The notes below the pieces were generated by a model. It had not been told where the DNA came from and did no database searches. It saw only the letters and a program-made list of their open reading frames with translations. Source: Trichobilharzia regenti (Eukaryota; Platyhelminthes; Trematoda; Strigeidida; Schistosomatidae). From it: DNA of 64,000 nucleotides. This document shows positions 1-10,800 of the stretch, in pieces. The stretch covers positions 1-64,000 of the forward strand of contig CALYDD020000435.1 in the NCBI GenBank assembly GCA_944472135.2, written 5' to 3'. The position numbers were made by a program, and so were the translations under genes. Position 1 is the first letter of the stretch. Every line of letters starts with the position of its first letter.

Positions 1-504
1 GTAGAAAGCATCACAGTACATTAACCCTGTCACCCCCCGACCCCAATCTCTATTTGGTTTGTAAATTTATTTTTAGCTTTGTAGCTGTATTTCAGATTTC
101 ATAATAATAATAATGGACTACTGATCACCCACCACCCTACCTCTCCGTCTGTGACAGTTATTTGTCATCCCTCCCTCCCTCTCTCTCTCTCCTTACCAGG
201 GTGGGGTGTACTGCTATTAGCCGTAGTAGTAGTAGTAGTAGTAGTCTTATTTACCACCACTTACTGTGATCACATCACACCTGGGATAAAAAATTAATCT
301 TACTCGTTCGAATAGACCAATCATGCACCATCATGTGTGTGCGTGTGTGTGCGTAAATTCTCTGACTTGTCGACAAGCCTGTAGCCATTGCACTACCTAT
401 TCTATTATTACTATTATTAATACAATTCCCATAGTTGGTTTGTAAGGATTAAATTTGATTTACGAGTTTGACCACGACAAGCCAAGAATCGGATTGTCAT
501 AATC

Positions 505-668
505 ATAATCATATACAATTGTTCTTGCACCTGGGGGCATTGGGGAGTACTGGGCAGCCAGCTGCTTCGTCAGACACCCTAGTTTCGGAATCATTGGCAG
601 TACGTGCCCACCACAGTGGCAGGGTTCCAATCCAGGACCTTCCGGTTACAAGCAAGGCCAGCTAGCTG
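505..668 (-). mobile_element. Antisense hammerhead-SINE fossil inside unit A (copy 1)
   Basis: Read on the minus strand, this stretch follows the intact SINE at 28000-28303: a tRNA-like part (cttgtaac, then ggaaggtcctgg, then a box-B-like stretch), then gtgggcacgtactg, a decayed hammerhead core, and an end resembling cagtactc. The core is disrupted: catgat-like bases replace ctgatga, and gacgaagc replaces gacgaaac. The short plus-strand reading frame across it (468-665) is incidental. Family assignment is by eye alignment. Confidence 0.6.
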
Positions 669-1345
669 GCTGGCTGGCTGGCTCGTATACCATTCAGTCA
701 CCACTCACTGGGACCTGACCTGACCTGACCCGACCAGATTCAATGACTAACGCATGAATTCTAACTTCTACCAATCAATTTATGATGCATTTACCGCGAC
801 TGGCGGCGGCACCAACCAATCGGTGGGAAATCCATCCTCGCTCGCACAGTTGACTGGACTGGACTGGACTGATTGGAGCTCACCGTGTAAAACTGACTAA
901 CTGACTAACAACATATATGCTGCTGATGGATTAATTGCTGGCTGGCTGGCTGGCTGGGTGCTGGGTAGGTCTGCCTGTTTGTCTATTTGAATTGACTAAC
1001 TAACATTATGCCCAATTATATAATTATTCTTGCACTAACTAGGCTTACATTGCGATTTCTCAGTAGTCACTGCACTCACTCACTCACTCACTCACTCACG
1101 CACTCACTCACTAGTTAAACATTCTGCAATGCTTGTTTTCTTTTATTTCAGCACTAAAAGTATTATTATTATTATTGTCCTACAACGTCGTAATTAAAAC
1201 TACAGAAGTGAAAATGTCACTTCATCTCATAATCTCATAGGACGAGGAGTAGGGCACAATGATCAACTTTTTAAATATATTTTCATATGCATATATATAT
1301 ATATATTTTTAATATACAGGCATCTATTTATCTATCTATCTATCT

Positions 1346-1695
1346 GTGTCAATTTATCGATCAATCCAGTCAGTCAGTCAGCCAGCCAGCCATCTTTTGA
1401 AAATACACATGATATAACAAGATATTGATTTTTTAATTTTAATTAGTCATCTAAATGCCTTGTATAATAGAGTAGAGTAGAATAGAATAGAATAGAATTA
1501 ATTATTCCTTAATTCATTGCTTCCCTGCCTGCTTTGATTGTGAATTGTAAATTTTGCCTAAAAGATGATGATGATAAGTAATGACTTCTTTTAATTTGAA
1601 GCAGAAGAAGATGTCAATTGAAAAAGAACTTATTATTTATTCTTATTATTAGTCTTTTTGGGAGAATTTTATCATGACCTCTATGAGACATGAAT
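1346..1695. repeat. X segment (350 bases), single copy in this unit
   Basis: Runs from gtgtcaatttatcgatc to gagacatgaat and is followed by TATC repeats. The same 350-base segment is found seven times in 45119-53154 and twice in 57313-59753. This copy has the 'A-type' diagnostic run aatagaatagaatagaatt; the amplified internal copies read aatagaatcgaatagaatt. No reading frame or recognised element is visible. Confidence 0.95.
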
Positions 1696-1740
1696 TATCT
1701 ATCTATCTATCTAACTATCTATCTATCTAACTATCTATCT
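1696..1740. repeat. (TATC)n short array with TAAC variants
   Basis: About 45 bases of TATC with TAAC interruptions. This is the unexpanded state of the arrays that reach about 2 kb at 45469 and 57663. Confidence 0.97.
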
Positions 1741-1800
1741 GCCACAGTTTGAGGCACTTACTTCAGTAGCACGCTGGCTGGGTTCGAGCCAGCCCTGGCG
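1741..1800 (+). other. tRNA-like hairpin after the TATC array
   Basis: The sequence ctggctgggttcgagccag has a good T-arm shape: a 5-base stem (CTGGC/GCCAG) around a TTCGA loop matching RNA polymerase III box B. It is preceded by a weak box-A-like stretch. No full cloverleaf can be drawn, so it is a SINE head relic, not a tRNA gene. Same element at 53308 and 59887. Confidence 0.5.
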
Positions 1801-1969
1801 GTTTACACAGAATGATAAGTTCTTGTTTGTTTTTGGTCGAATTACAAAACACACAGACACACTCACAGTTGGTGTGATGATCTCGGACAGCAGTAGTTTT
1901 ACTCAAAATATACTACCGAAAACGAACACACAAACAAAAAACAAACAGAACTTATCATTGTCTGTAAAC
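1801..1969. repeat. Long imperfect inverted repeat (arms about 35 bases)
   Basis: Left arm 1801-1835 (gtttacacagaatgataagt, then tcttgtttgttttt) is the reverse complement, with a few mismatches, of 1931-1969. The spacer is about 95 bases. It is repeated in the other complete units at about 53368-53537 and 59947-60115. It could be a small foldback element or a structured RNA. Confidence 0.8.
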
Positions 1970-2097
1970 TATTGAAATATATGATTATTATTTATTTATT
2001 TACTGACATTAACTACTCCGGGAGAATTGATTGCAACTATAGAAATGACTCAGCGCTGACTCAGCAAGAAAATAACATCCGGAATTCCGACGCCAAT

Positions 2098-2215
2098 ATG
2101 AACAAACTGCAGACCTTCATCAACAGCTGCAACAACTGTTAAACTTTCCTCGAGAACACATGGCCGGCCAGGTAAGGAAAACTTTGGCAGGGAAACCAAC
2201 GCAATGGAGATATAC
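2098..2215 (+). mobile_element. RTE-type retrotransposon fossil inside unit A
   Basis: The stretch aacaaactgcagaccttcat, continuing with caacagctg, matches the RTE 3' coding region at 38785-38815 almost base for base. It is followed by decayed versions of the next motifs (tggccggcca for the R-W-P segment, tttggcagggaaaccaac for the L-W-Q-R-x-N segment). In translation the preserved part reads NKLQTFINSC. Equivalent fossils lie at 53664 and 60243. Confidence 0.65.
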
Positions 2216-4423
2216 GGCTGTAGCCATGTGTTCCTCTAGGAATGAAACGAGACAATAATAAAAATAATAATAATGGTAATAATAATGATACTTATAGTAT
2301 AATATAATGTAATAATAATAATAATAATAGTAATAGTAATAATATACCGAAAATGAGAATTGAATACGCGAACTGACAAATATCCATCTCCGTATACTTA
2401 TCGTCCGCTGTCTCTAAAGTGACGATGCCATGTAGTCATCGGCAACCTCGGCTGGGCTGGACTGTAAAGTGATGATTTCGCCATCGAGATTTCCTGTTAA
2501 TACTAACAATGCTAAGAGATGATCTTCATAAACCACAAGTTGATGATGAGTTCCACTAACATATGACACACGTTTAAGTAAATTATTATTATAAAAATTA
2601 TTATTAATATTTTCTTCAAATACTTACCGAGTGAGTGAGTAATTTGTCAATGATATTCCGGGATTCATAATCACTGACAGGCTGATAGTTAGCTTCGTTA
2701 GACGAGAGAGACAGACGGCTGGCTGGCTGGCTGGCTGGCTTTCATTCAAAGTAACAACAATAAGTATTGAAGATATAAGTAAGAATTATTTCAACTGGTA
2801 AAATACTGGTCGGCTGGATACACTCACTTGTCGTCGATTTGCCAAGAGGAGAGGAGAGGATTGCAGATGAATAATGCCAGTTAGAAGGAATCAAATGACT
2901 GAAAATGATGAATAGCATTGAATTAGATTGATAACAACTTGGAATTGGGGCTATGAAGTCATCAAATAAATAAATGAATAAATAAATAGAAATCTACATC
3001 TGGTTGTTTGATGCAAGCAACCAAAATCTTCAAAGTCATATGTCTTTACATCCACTAAATAGAATATGTAAGAGAGAGAAAACAGTACTTACTTACCTCT
3101 CCAGTCAGGTCGTGTGTGGTTATAACCAGGCGTCGTTGTTTGTGTCTTCATTTTTATTATATATATGTACTTGGACAACAGCGTCTGGAAATGACGAAGT
3201 GGGGGAAATATAACATAGGTAGTGTATTATCCATCCATCCATCCATGTCTTCGCACCTCTTCCTTTGATGCGCATTGCATCCGCCTTTCCACAATTCCAA
3301 ATCCCTAAAAGCTGCTTGCATCTTGTAACCGTTGTTTTTGACATCAATAAAATCTGGACCAGCTGTATCTATCCACCAAGGCGTCATTATCCATGCAGTT
3401 TGCCAGAAAAGACAAAGCATCTACTTCCTACTGTCTAGATCCAACTAGCTGCATAATCTTCAATATCCACCAATCGAACTCCATATTGTCTGAGTTGTCT
3501 TCATACTTCCTCCTCCTCCTTCTACTCCTGATGATGATGATGATACTGCGAATATAAATGTACAATTAGTCCACACCCAAAATACCACTGGCTCGCTCGC
3601 CTGCATGCTGAATAAATTCTGTAATAATGGTCTTTGAATGTAATCAGCACCGCTTATATACCTCTCGCTCTCTAGCCAAACACACATCATCACGCCCACC
3701 CCCACCCCACCCCAATACACACACACGTTCTCCCTCCCCCCCCTTTGTTTCGTTTGTATTAGGTAGTTAGTTAGTTAGGTTTACATATATGTGATGACCT
3801 GATGTGATGTGACGGTGGTCGGTAGTGGTGGTGTGCAAATGAAACCAACATCTATTAACATACGGCATTTTACCCATTATATATATATATATATCTTATT
3901 TCACCTATGTGTGACATTGCCGTTTTCACTCCACACACCCAGTTTGGTTCGTTCTAATTTTTAGCGAAATATAATCTAAATTCTTCGTTACATTTCATCC
4001 ATTCATTCGTGACACGTAAGTAAGTAAGTAAGTAAGTATTACACATATATACATACACTAATAGTACTAGTAGTAAGTGTACTATGTACCCGAAATTTTG
4101 ATCTACTAATATCCTTTTATTTCGGTGTTTTGTTTTGTTTTCAGTAATCGGCTTGTCATCATCATCATCATCATCAGGATCAAGATCAGGCTAAGGGAAA
4201 CGCTGTCATCATCATTATCATCATCATCATCAAATATAGCTAAGCGTAAATTGTGACAAGTATAATAATTATCTACAGATAGGGGTGAGTGCCTTAAACG
4301 ATATGTCTGTCTGAGATGTTCACAATTTCCACCTCATGTATATAACTGAACTGAATTGTTGTCATTAAATTTCGTAATATTTCACTGACGAGATATATGA
4401 TGTATTTTATTCCTCACTCACTA

Positions 4424-5367
4424 GTAGAAAGCATCACAGTACATTAACCCTGTCACCCCCCGACCCCAATCTCTATTTGGTTTGTAAATTTATTTTTAGC
4501 TTTGTAGCTGTATTTCAGATTTCATAATAATAATAATGGACTACTGATCACCCACCACCCTACCTCTCCGTCTGTGACAGTTATTTGTCATCCCTCCCTC
4601 CCTCTCTCTCTCTCCCTACCAGGGTGGGGTGTACTGCTATTAGCCGTAGTAGTAGTAGTAGTAGTAGTAGTAGTCTTATTTACCACCACTTACTGTGATC
4701 ACATCACACCTGGGATAAAAAATTAATCTTACTCGTTCGAATAGACCAATCATGCACCATCATGTGTGTGCGTGTGTGTGCGTAAATTCTCTGACTTGTC
4801 GACAAGCCTGTAGCCATTGCACTACCTATTCTATTATTACTATTATTAATACAATTCCCATAGTTGGTTTGTAAGGATTAAATTTGATTTACGAGTTTGA
4901 CCACGACAAGCCAAGAATCGGATTGTCATAATCATAATCATATACAATTGTTCTTGCACCTGGGGGCATTGGGGAGTACTGGGCAGCCAGCTGCTTCGTC
5001 AGACACCCTAGTTTCGGAATCATTGGCAGTACGTGCCCACCACAGTGGCAGGGTTCCAATCCAGGACCTTCCGGTTACAAGCAAGGCCAGCTAGCTGGCT
5101 GGCTGGCTGGCTCGTATACCATTCAGTCACCACTCACTGGGACCTGACCTGACCTGACCCGACCAGATTCAATGACTAACGCATGAATTCTAACTTCTAC
5201 CAATCAATTTATGATGCATTTACCGCGACTGGCGGCGGCACCAACCAATCGGTGGGAAATCCATCCTCGCTCGCACAGTTGACTGGACTGGACTGGACTG
5301 ATTGGAGCTCACCGTGTAAAACTGACTAACTGACTAACAACATATATGCTGCTGATGGATTAATTGC
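4424..5367. repeat. Unit A, copy 2 (truncated)
   Basis: Nearly identical to positions 1-935 of copy 1, then similarity ends in the middle of the sequence ttaattgc, where copy 1 continues into a GGCT run. Downstream is unrelated single-copy sequence, so this is the edge of the left-hand array. The GTA run is a few repeats longer than in copy 1. Confidence 0.92.
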
Positions 5368-6718
5368 CTTAGCATCTCCGCCGTGTTACCCTCGCACGGA
5401 CGATCCACTCGTCACTTTCAACTGGGATGTCATTCGACGGTCAACTCAACCTATGGCAAATTTACATCCATTTCCTCCTGTATATTTGTTGAGCAATAGA
5501 ATCTTATTGCGTTTGTTACCAGCCAGACCATCTGCCAAATGTATGAACAATCACGATTCTCAGGTTCTATAATTCCCCGTTTATATAATTTCCCATTAGC
5601 GCACAAACTGGACGCAACGCCGCTCCTAAACGTGAATATGATCAATTCAATGGTGAGGAAAAAATATAAAATTCAAGCGAAATTCTACAAGTATTCAAAT
5701 CTTACCAAAAGAGTAACTTACACGAAATTCAAAATTGAAATTGAATCCATATCTGAGATTCTGAAGGACTGCGTATGCAGAGACAAGCATTCAATTCCAC
5801 TGAGCCACTGACCATTTTCCACGGTCAGAAATGATGAACATTCCATGTTTGTATCAAGAGTATTACTTGGAATGAAGTTATTACTACGATTTTTATATTA
5901 AAAGGGAGCGCTGAATGAGTGAAAGACAAAATGTCCATTTAAGCTACTTCAGGGCTTGTGTAACGAATCCACTTAATCAATATTTAACTCAGTCGGAATC
6001 AAGCACTGAAATCTAATTGGACTTTATCACCTGACTCTCTCTCGAGACAATGTCTTCAATAGTGTACTTTCGAATTCAATAGTCTTGAATGTTATTTTTT
6101 CTTATTGTTTATTCAGTATCCAAATCCATGACCTGAATTTATCCACATCAATTTTTAAGTTGATTCAAGTTGACTCAGGCTGATTTTCATTTATCTTTTG
6201 CAGTTAAATAAGTTTAACATTTATTATTGGATTTTATCGTCTTATACGTGCACTATGATGATGAAATTATGATATAGACGATAATGATGCGACTTTTTTC
6301 AGCTTCAATCATGTCGCTAGATTTGATGCGTGTTGATGTGGTGGTCACTAATAGTAATCCTGGGACTAGGGTTTCCTACAGGTGGGCAATATAACCTATC
6401 TGCAGACTGACTACCTGTACTAATTTCTTATCACCTCTCAGCATCATAGGCCACACAGATAAACACTGACACACCTCTACATGGTGATCTCTAGAGTATT
6501 CCACGCATCAATTACTACTGCCCTGTGCTTTAAGGAAATTTATACGGTAAATTATTTGCGCCAAGTTGTTCTGTTTGTTCGTACCGGCTTGTGACTAATG
6601 GTAGCTGTTTTTCTGTAAAATTTGCACAGTAACTGTAAACTGATTGAGCACATTTCAAAATATCATCACCTAGATTATTTCATTAACATTTCTTAAACAA
6701 TGTCGGCGTTTAATCATG
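5368..6718. other. No gene recognised; left flank of single-copy region
   Basis: Starts at the broken edge of unit A. A 90-codon open frame at 5539-5811 lacks a recognisable domain, and its residue mix (K, Y, I and N rich) is what AT-rich DNA gives by chance. The first 150 bases are somewhat GC-richer and could be the end of an unrecognised repeat. Confidence 0.5.
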
Positions 6719-6922
6719 TGTGTGCGTCGGTGGCACAGTGGTTAGGTCTCTCGCCGACCATGCACATGGTCCGGGGTTCGAGCCCGCACCGACGCACACC
6801 TGATATCTATGGTCGGCCTGCGAAATTTGGGCTACCGATATCCATGCTGAAAATTCCATACTTGTACCGAAAATACAGTGTGGAATCAAGCTGTAAATCA
6901 AAAAATAAAAAAAAAAAAAATT
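6719..6922 (+). mobile_element. tRNA-derived SINE with poly(A) tail
   Basis: Head 6726-6793 folds like a tRNA: 7-base acceptor stem GTCGGTG/CACCGAC, box A tggcacagtggttagg, box B gggttcgagccc. A body of about 110 bases follows, ending in an A-rich tail (6898-6920). The acceptor stem is extended by flanking bases to a perfect 13-base inverted repeat. Target-site duplications are not clear. The body differs from the hammerhead SINE at 28000, so it is a second SINE family. Confidence 0.85.
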
Positions 6923-9900
6923 ACCATGCGACAAGAATATTCTACAACTGATCATCCTTTCTAGCCCATCAGGTTGTAATTATGGACCGTATGGTAATTC
7001 AGATAGTAATCCAAGAGATTAAATCGGTCGGCAATGAAACCCAATGTTCAATAAACTCCTCAGGTGTCTCCACAGAATCACGCATGGAATGCATTAAAAT
7101 CTGGTTGGTGTCATTGGTTCTCTCTGCAATGACAGAGAATAATGAAACATTCTAACACATTCAAAGGCCCTCTTGGTGTTCTTGTGTATTTATTACTTTC
7201 ACTTCTGCACAATACAATACAGGGCTGGAAGATTGTGGAGTGGTTGACTAACATTCAACTGTTTTAGCTTAAACCACTGTTGGTCACTTATGACATCCTC
7301 GAGGCGCTACCTTTTAGAAGGTTTCACTTCAGTTATGCATTTTAAGGGTGATGGTGGTTGGTTGCTGAGACTATGTCTCTTGCACTTTCGCCTAATTTCT
7401 CCTCAGCTCATTCGACTGATTTTGAGCAGTTTGACCTAAATAGGAGTCAGACTAGATGATTAATTGTCTCCATAGAATATAAGAACACATTTTCTCAAAA
7501 AATATATTATCACCTTCTGTGTGGATTTACCCGAGAATGGGATTCGATTTTTCTGATCAAGAGATTGCCATCCAACATCTTACCTTCCGTAGAGTGTGCT
7601 GTAGAATGACAGTTTTCCAATCATCTCAGTATACTGATGAAATGTAATCATGCAAGTGCTTATAAAGAGATACTATCTGAGGTGATAACTACCGGTTTTC
7701 TCCATCAAGGATGCTTCTCATTACCTTTCAAGTCACTGAAGATATAATGCTGGATGTGACGCTGACTGACTTCACTTGTGAAGAAAAAAATAGTTCAGTG
7801 ATTTGAAGTACCCAGATTATACAATTTTACTGGCGTGTCTGTAGACAAAATTGAGAGTGTACTGAATACCGCATGGTGAAATCTTAAAGTGTTCGTCTCG
7901 CATGTGTGAAACGAAGGATGACGTCCCACAACTACCACTCATCATATATTGGGTCAAGTATAGGCAATAGGTTGACTGAATGTTATAGGCATTTCACTTA
8001 TTTTGATAGTTGCGTTTGTCGCAATCCAAGTGAGTAAATCAGTTGCATCTTAGACTTACACACTATTAATTCTACAGTCAGTATGAATTTCGATTATTAA
8101 CAGCATAAAACGTACCCACTGCCATCCTTCTTGTTCATGGCTCTCCCTGATTATCTGGTGTGCTCACTTCTTAATCAAGTTACAGAACAGTAACACAACC
8201 CTCTATTCCATCAAATGTAGTCAATAAATAGTACAATTTAAACATAATGAATATCCTCAGAGTCCTACGGTATCTGGAATTTAACATCGGATCTCTACCT
8301 AGTCATTCATAACTACTTTCCACTGATTAACCATGCTGACAATTTGTCATTCCTTACTAATACATAAATGTAACTCCTAATCACTTTTTAGATCCACTAA
8401 AAGAGTAAACCAAACTTGAAGAAATCAACTTACTCTGATATTCTTTAGGGCCTGATTTTTCATCTTATGCAAAAGATTTACTTTGCAGAATGTTTCTACA
8501 TTTCAACGACAATTACTCGGTTCCACTGCACCAGTTATTTTACTAGAACTTTAATGATTTTCTCTGTTTTTTTAGGTATTTTGAAATTCGTTGACTTGTC
8601 CCACTTTGCATAGTTATGCATGTCTTTCCACGTAGTAAACTTTAGGTTGAATGTCAAGACAACTTTAGCCTACCTGCTGACTAACGCATGCTGGTGCCAG
8701 GTGTACACAAAAGACACAAGCTACGGATCAAGGAACAAAATACAGAGAGAAGCACAGTCAATCAAAATCATGAGAAAATATAGAAGCTGTAGGACTGCCT
8801 CAGCTAAAGGAAAATTCAGTTTTTCTCCATTTCTCTCGACGACTGGAGGCTGTGATGTTTCAATCCAACAGCTGCACATCAAACTTCTGATTTCAAGTAC
8901 TATGTGGTTGCTATGGCGAAAAACCTGGTTTAATTTTTGTAGTACATTCACTCTGCAGCTAAGTAAATTTCGCCACATCTTTGCTGTGCAGCTCAACTAA
9001 TACGGCGAACACTGCAATGAATGTCGTGTAGATTGACACACATGTGCTCTCCATCTTGAAATTGATAGCTTCAATAATAAATAAATAGTCTTATCCTTTT
9101 CCAGTTCACAATAATACCCAGAGAATACCTTGATCTTACTGGTTATAAGTTAGGCATGTGAAGAGACAATCAAACACTTGAAAACACTTGAATCCGAATT
9201 TTACTTACAATTAAAAGTCCCCTGAGTTTTATTCCAATCTTCCAGTTAGGTACTGATTTCAAAATATGACCCTGTTCGCAGCTCCCAGTGTCTAAACTGG
9301 AACAATCAATCATATTACCCTCCACTCTTTGGACTCTTCATTTGCCTTTGTAATGACCTGAAAAGCTTGTCAAGCTGTGTTAATACAGCCGGTTAATTTT
9401 TTTCTGGGGTGAGGTCATTAATCGATGCTTGTCGTTTTCCAAGTGGTTGTAACCCTAAAATCAGTTCTTATGACTTCGGATCTTTGTAAGTTGATATAAG
9501 TTCCACTGAATTGCGCTATTTGATTCATGTGAATAGAGGTTTCAGATGCTTTTGAAAAATTTTATTATTCGTACGTGTCTAAATAACTTCAATTGATCAT
9601 TTGAAAGATCTGTCATTGCTGCAGAAATATATATCAATTTCTATGATAGACTGTTACTGAAACAGTGCAATAAAGGTAAATTACCAAAGATGGCCACATC
9701 AAATGGAGGTAGTTACATACTCAGAGGAATTCACGTTTGCGTGCTCGTGAACGTACTGCTGTTCTGCTTGGAAAACGTGTAAAAGAAAACAAATGAAGAG
9801 TGCCATTTTGTCTCATCTAGGATATAGTGAACATCTCATTCAAATAGATGAGTCATTTATGGCTGAATATTGAGTACCAAGCAGTCTACTTCACCGCACA

Positions 9901-10800
9901 TGATAACGTATCTTATCTCTAGCGGAAGCTATGAAAATTAGTAAGAAAACACCTGGCCTCTGTGTACAAAAGAATCACATTCATCCTCTCTGTTTACCCT
10001 GGCTTAATATAAGATCAGTAGGGATAAAGTCATCCATATTTCCCAGTTATATCATGCCTTCTCATTCCTTCCCACCTAGTCCACTCTGCTCCATCACCTT
10101 ATCATGTGTCAACCTTTTGTAATTTACACTAAGCTTATTATGTCTGCAGTATTTAATAACAGTTCACAATTGAAACTATCTGTTTCATCAGTACACTTGT
10201 AATCTGTCAGTCTTTGCTTCGATTTACATTCAGTGTTCCCGGATTTTCGGTATTTGTTTGTATGTGTTTATGCGAGCGGTAATCATTTACTCCCTTACCA
10301 GTGAATATAACTCACTCCCAAACCCTATTGAAACTTTTATTCCGTTGACTATGAATACATCAGGATGCCAGCCAACTGTGTATTCACACTTTATTCTATA
10401 TTCTGAATAGCTGGACATTTTAAACATAAACGTTCATATGACAATATTAAATAACAAACTATCAATCCATATTATGCATGTACTCCAACAACACAGTTTC
10501 CAATTCAAATCTCACTTGCTTTTAATGGTTGTTTTTGTATTAACATTGATTTATGGACTTTCTACTATAGAGTCTAATAAAGAATTAATCGAATACAATA
10601 CTGTTTGCTCAAAATCATCTTTACTTCTTTACTTGTATTCTTATCTAACAGTTGTTTTCAAATTATGTGATTACCTGTTCATTTGTGTCTAACAGATTTT
10701 TCTGAGAGTTTTTTTATTCGTATCAAACAAAGTTCATTATTTTGATTTATCGAAATTAACAACAACTTTGCTCACATATAAATTAACTCAGATAGATTTT
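6923..10800. other. No gene recognised (about 3.9 kb)
   Basis: AT-rich sequence without a recognisable exon, RNA gene or intact element. The longest open frame (8620-9000, 126 codons) has no recognisable motif and overlaps an equally plausible minus-strand frame, which suggests chance. At 9400-9440 a stretch (tggggtgaggtcattaatcg) weakly resembles the SINE body at 16120-16150. This region could hold 5' exons or introns of the TMBIM gene downstream. Confidence 0.5.

Larger units (their letters stand above)
1..4423. repeat. Unit A, copy 1 (complete, about 4.4 kb tandem unit)
   Basis: The sequence at position 1 (gtagaaagcatcacagtac) recurs at 4424, 43775, 55977 and 62556, and each recurrence is followed by the same order of landmarks. 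This copy is the short form: one 350-base X segment (1346-1695) and a 45-base TATC run. It contains an antisense hammerhead-SINE fossil, a tRNA-like hairpin, a long inverted repeat, an RTE fossil and many 4-base microsatellites. I see no protein-coding gene in it. The unit boundary is my choice; the true period start is arbitrary and the window starts at it by chance. Confidence 0.93.

Noticed and set aside
468..665. A 65-codon frame present in all unit A copies (468, 4897, 44250, 56452, 63039)
   Set aside because: It lies on the strand opposite a decayed tRNA-like/hammerhead SINE. It recurs only because the unit is tandemly repeated and has no protein-like domain.
1741..1800. A functional tRNA gene
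   Set aside because: Only the T-arm is convincing; no acceptor stem or anticodon arm can be formed.
3004..3420. Overlapping plus- and minus-strand frames of 69-87 codons repeated at 54574-54990 and 61153-61569
   Set aside because: Both strands are open over the same bases and differences between copies do not favour silent positions. Explained by repeat identity.
3527..3545. ctgatgatgatgatgatact as a hammerhead core
   Set aside because: It is part of a GAT microsatellite with no stem II or GAAA following.
3756..3780. Telomere-like TTAG repeats
   Set aside because: The period is 4 (TTAG), not the TTAGGG hexamer, and runs are short and interstitial.
6726..6793. A functional tRNA gene
   Set aside because: It has a good acceptor stem and boxes A and B but continues into a SINE body with a poly(A) tail, and the anticodon arm is poor.
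8620..9000. A 126-codon gene
   Set aside because: No domain, no splice or promoter context, and the opposite strand is open too.
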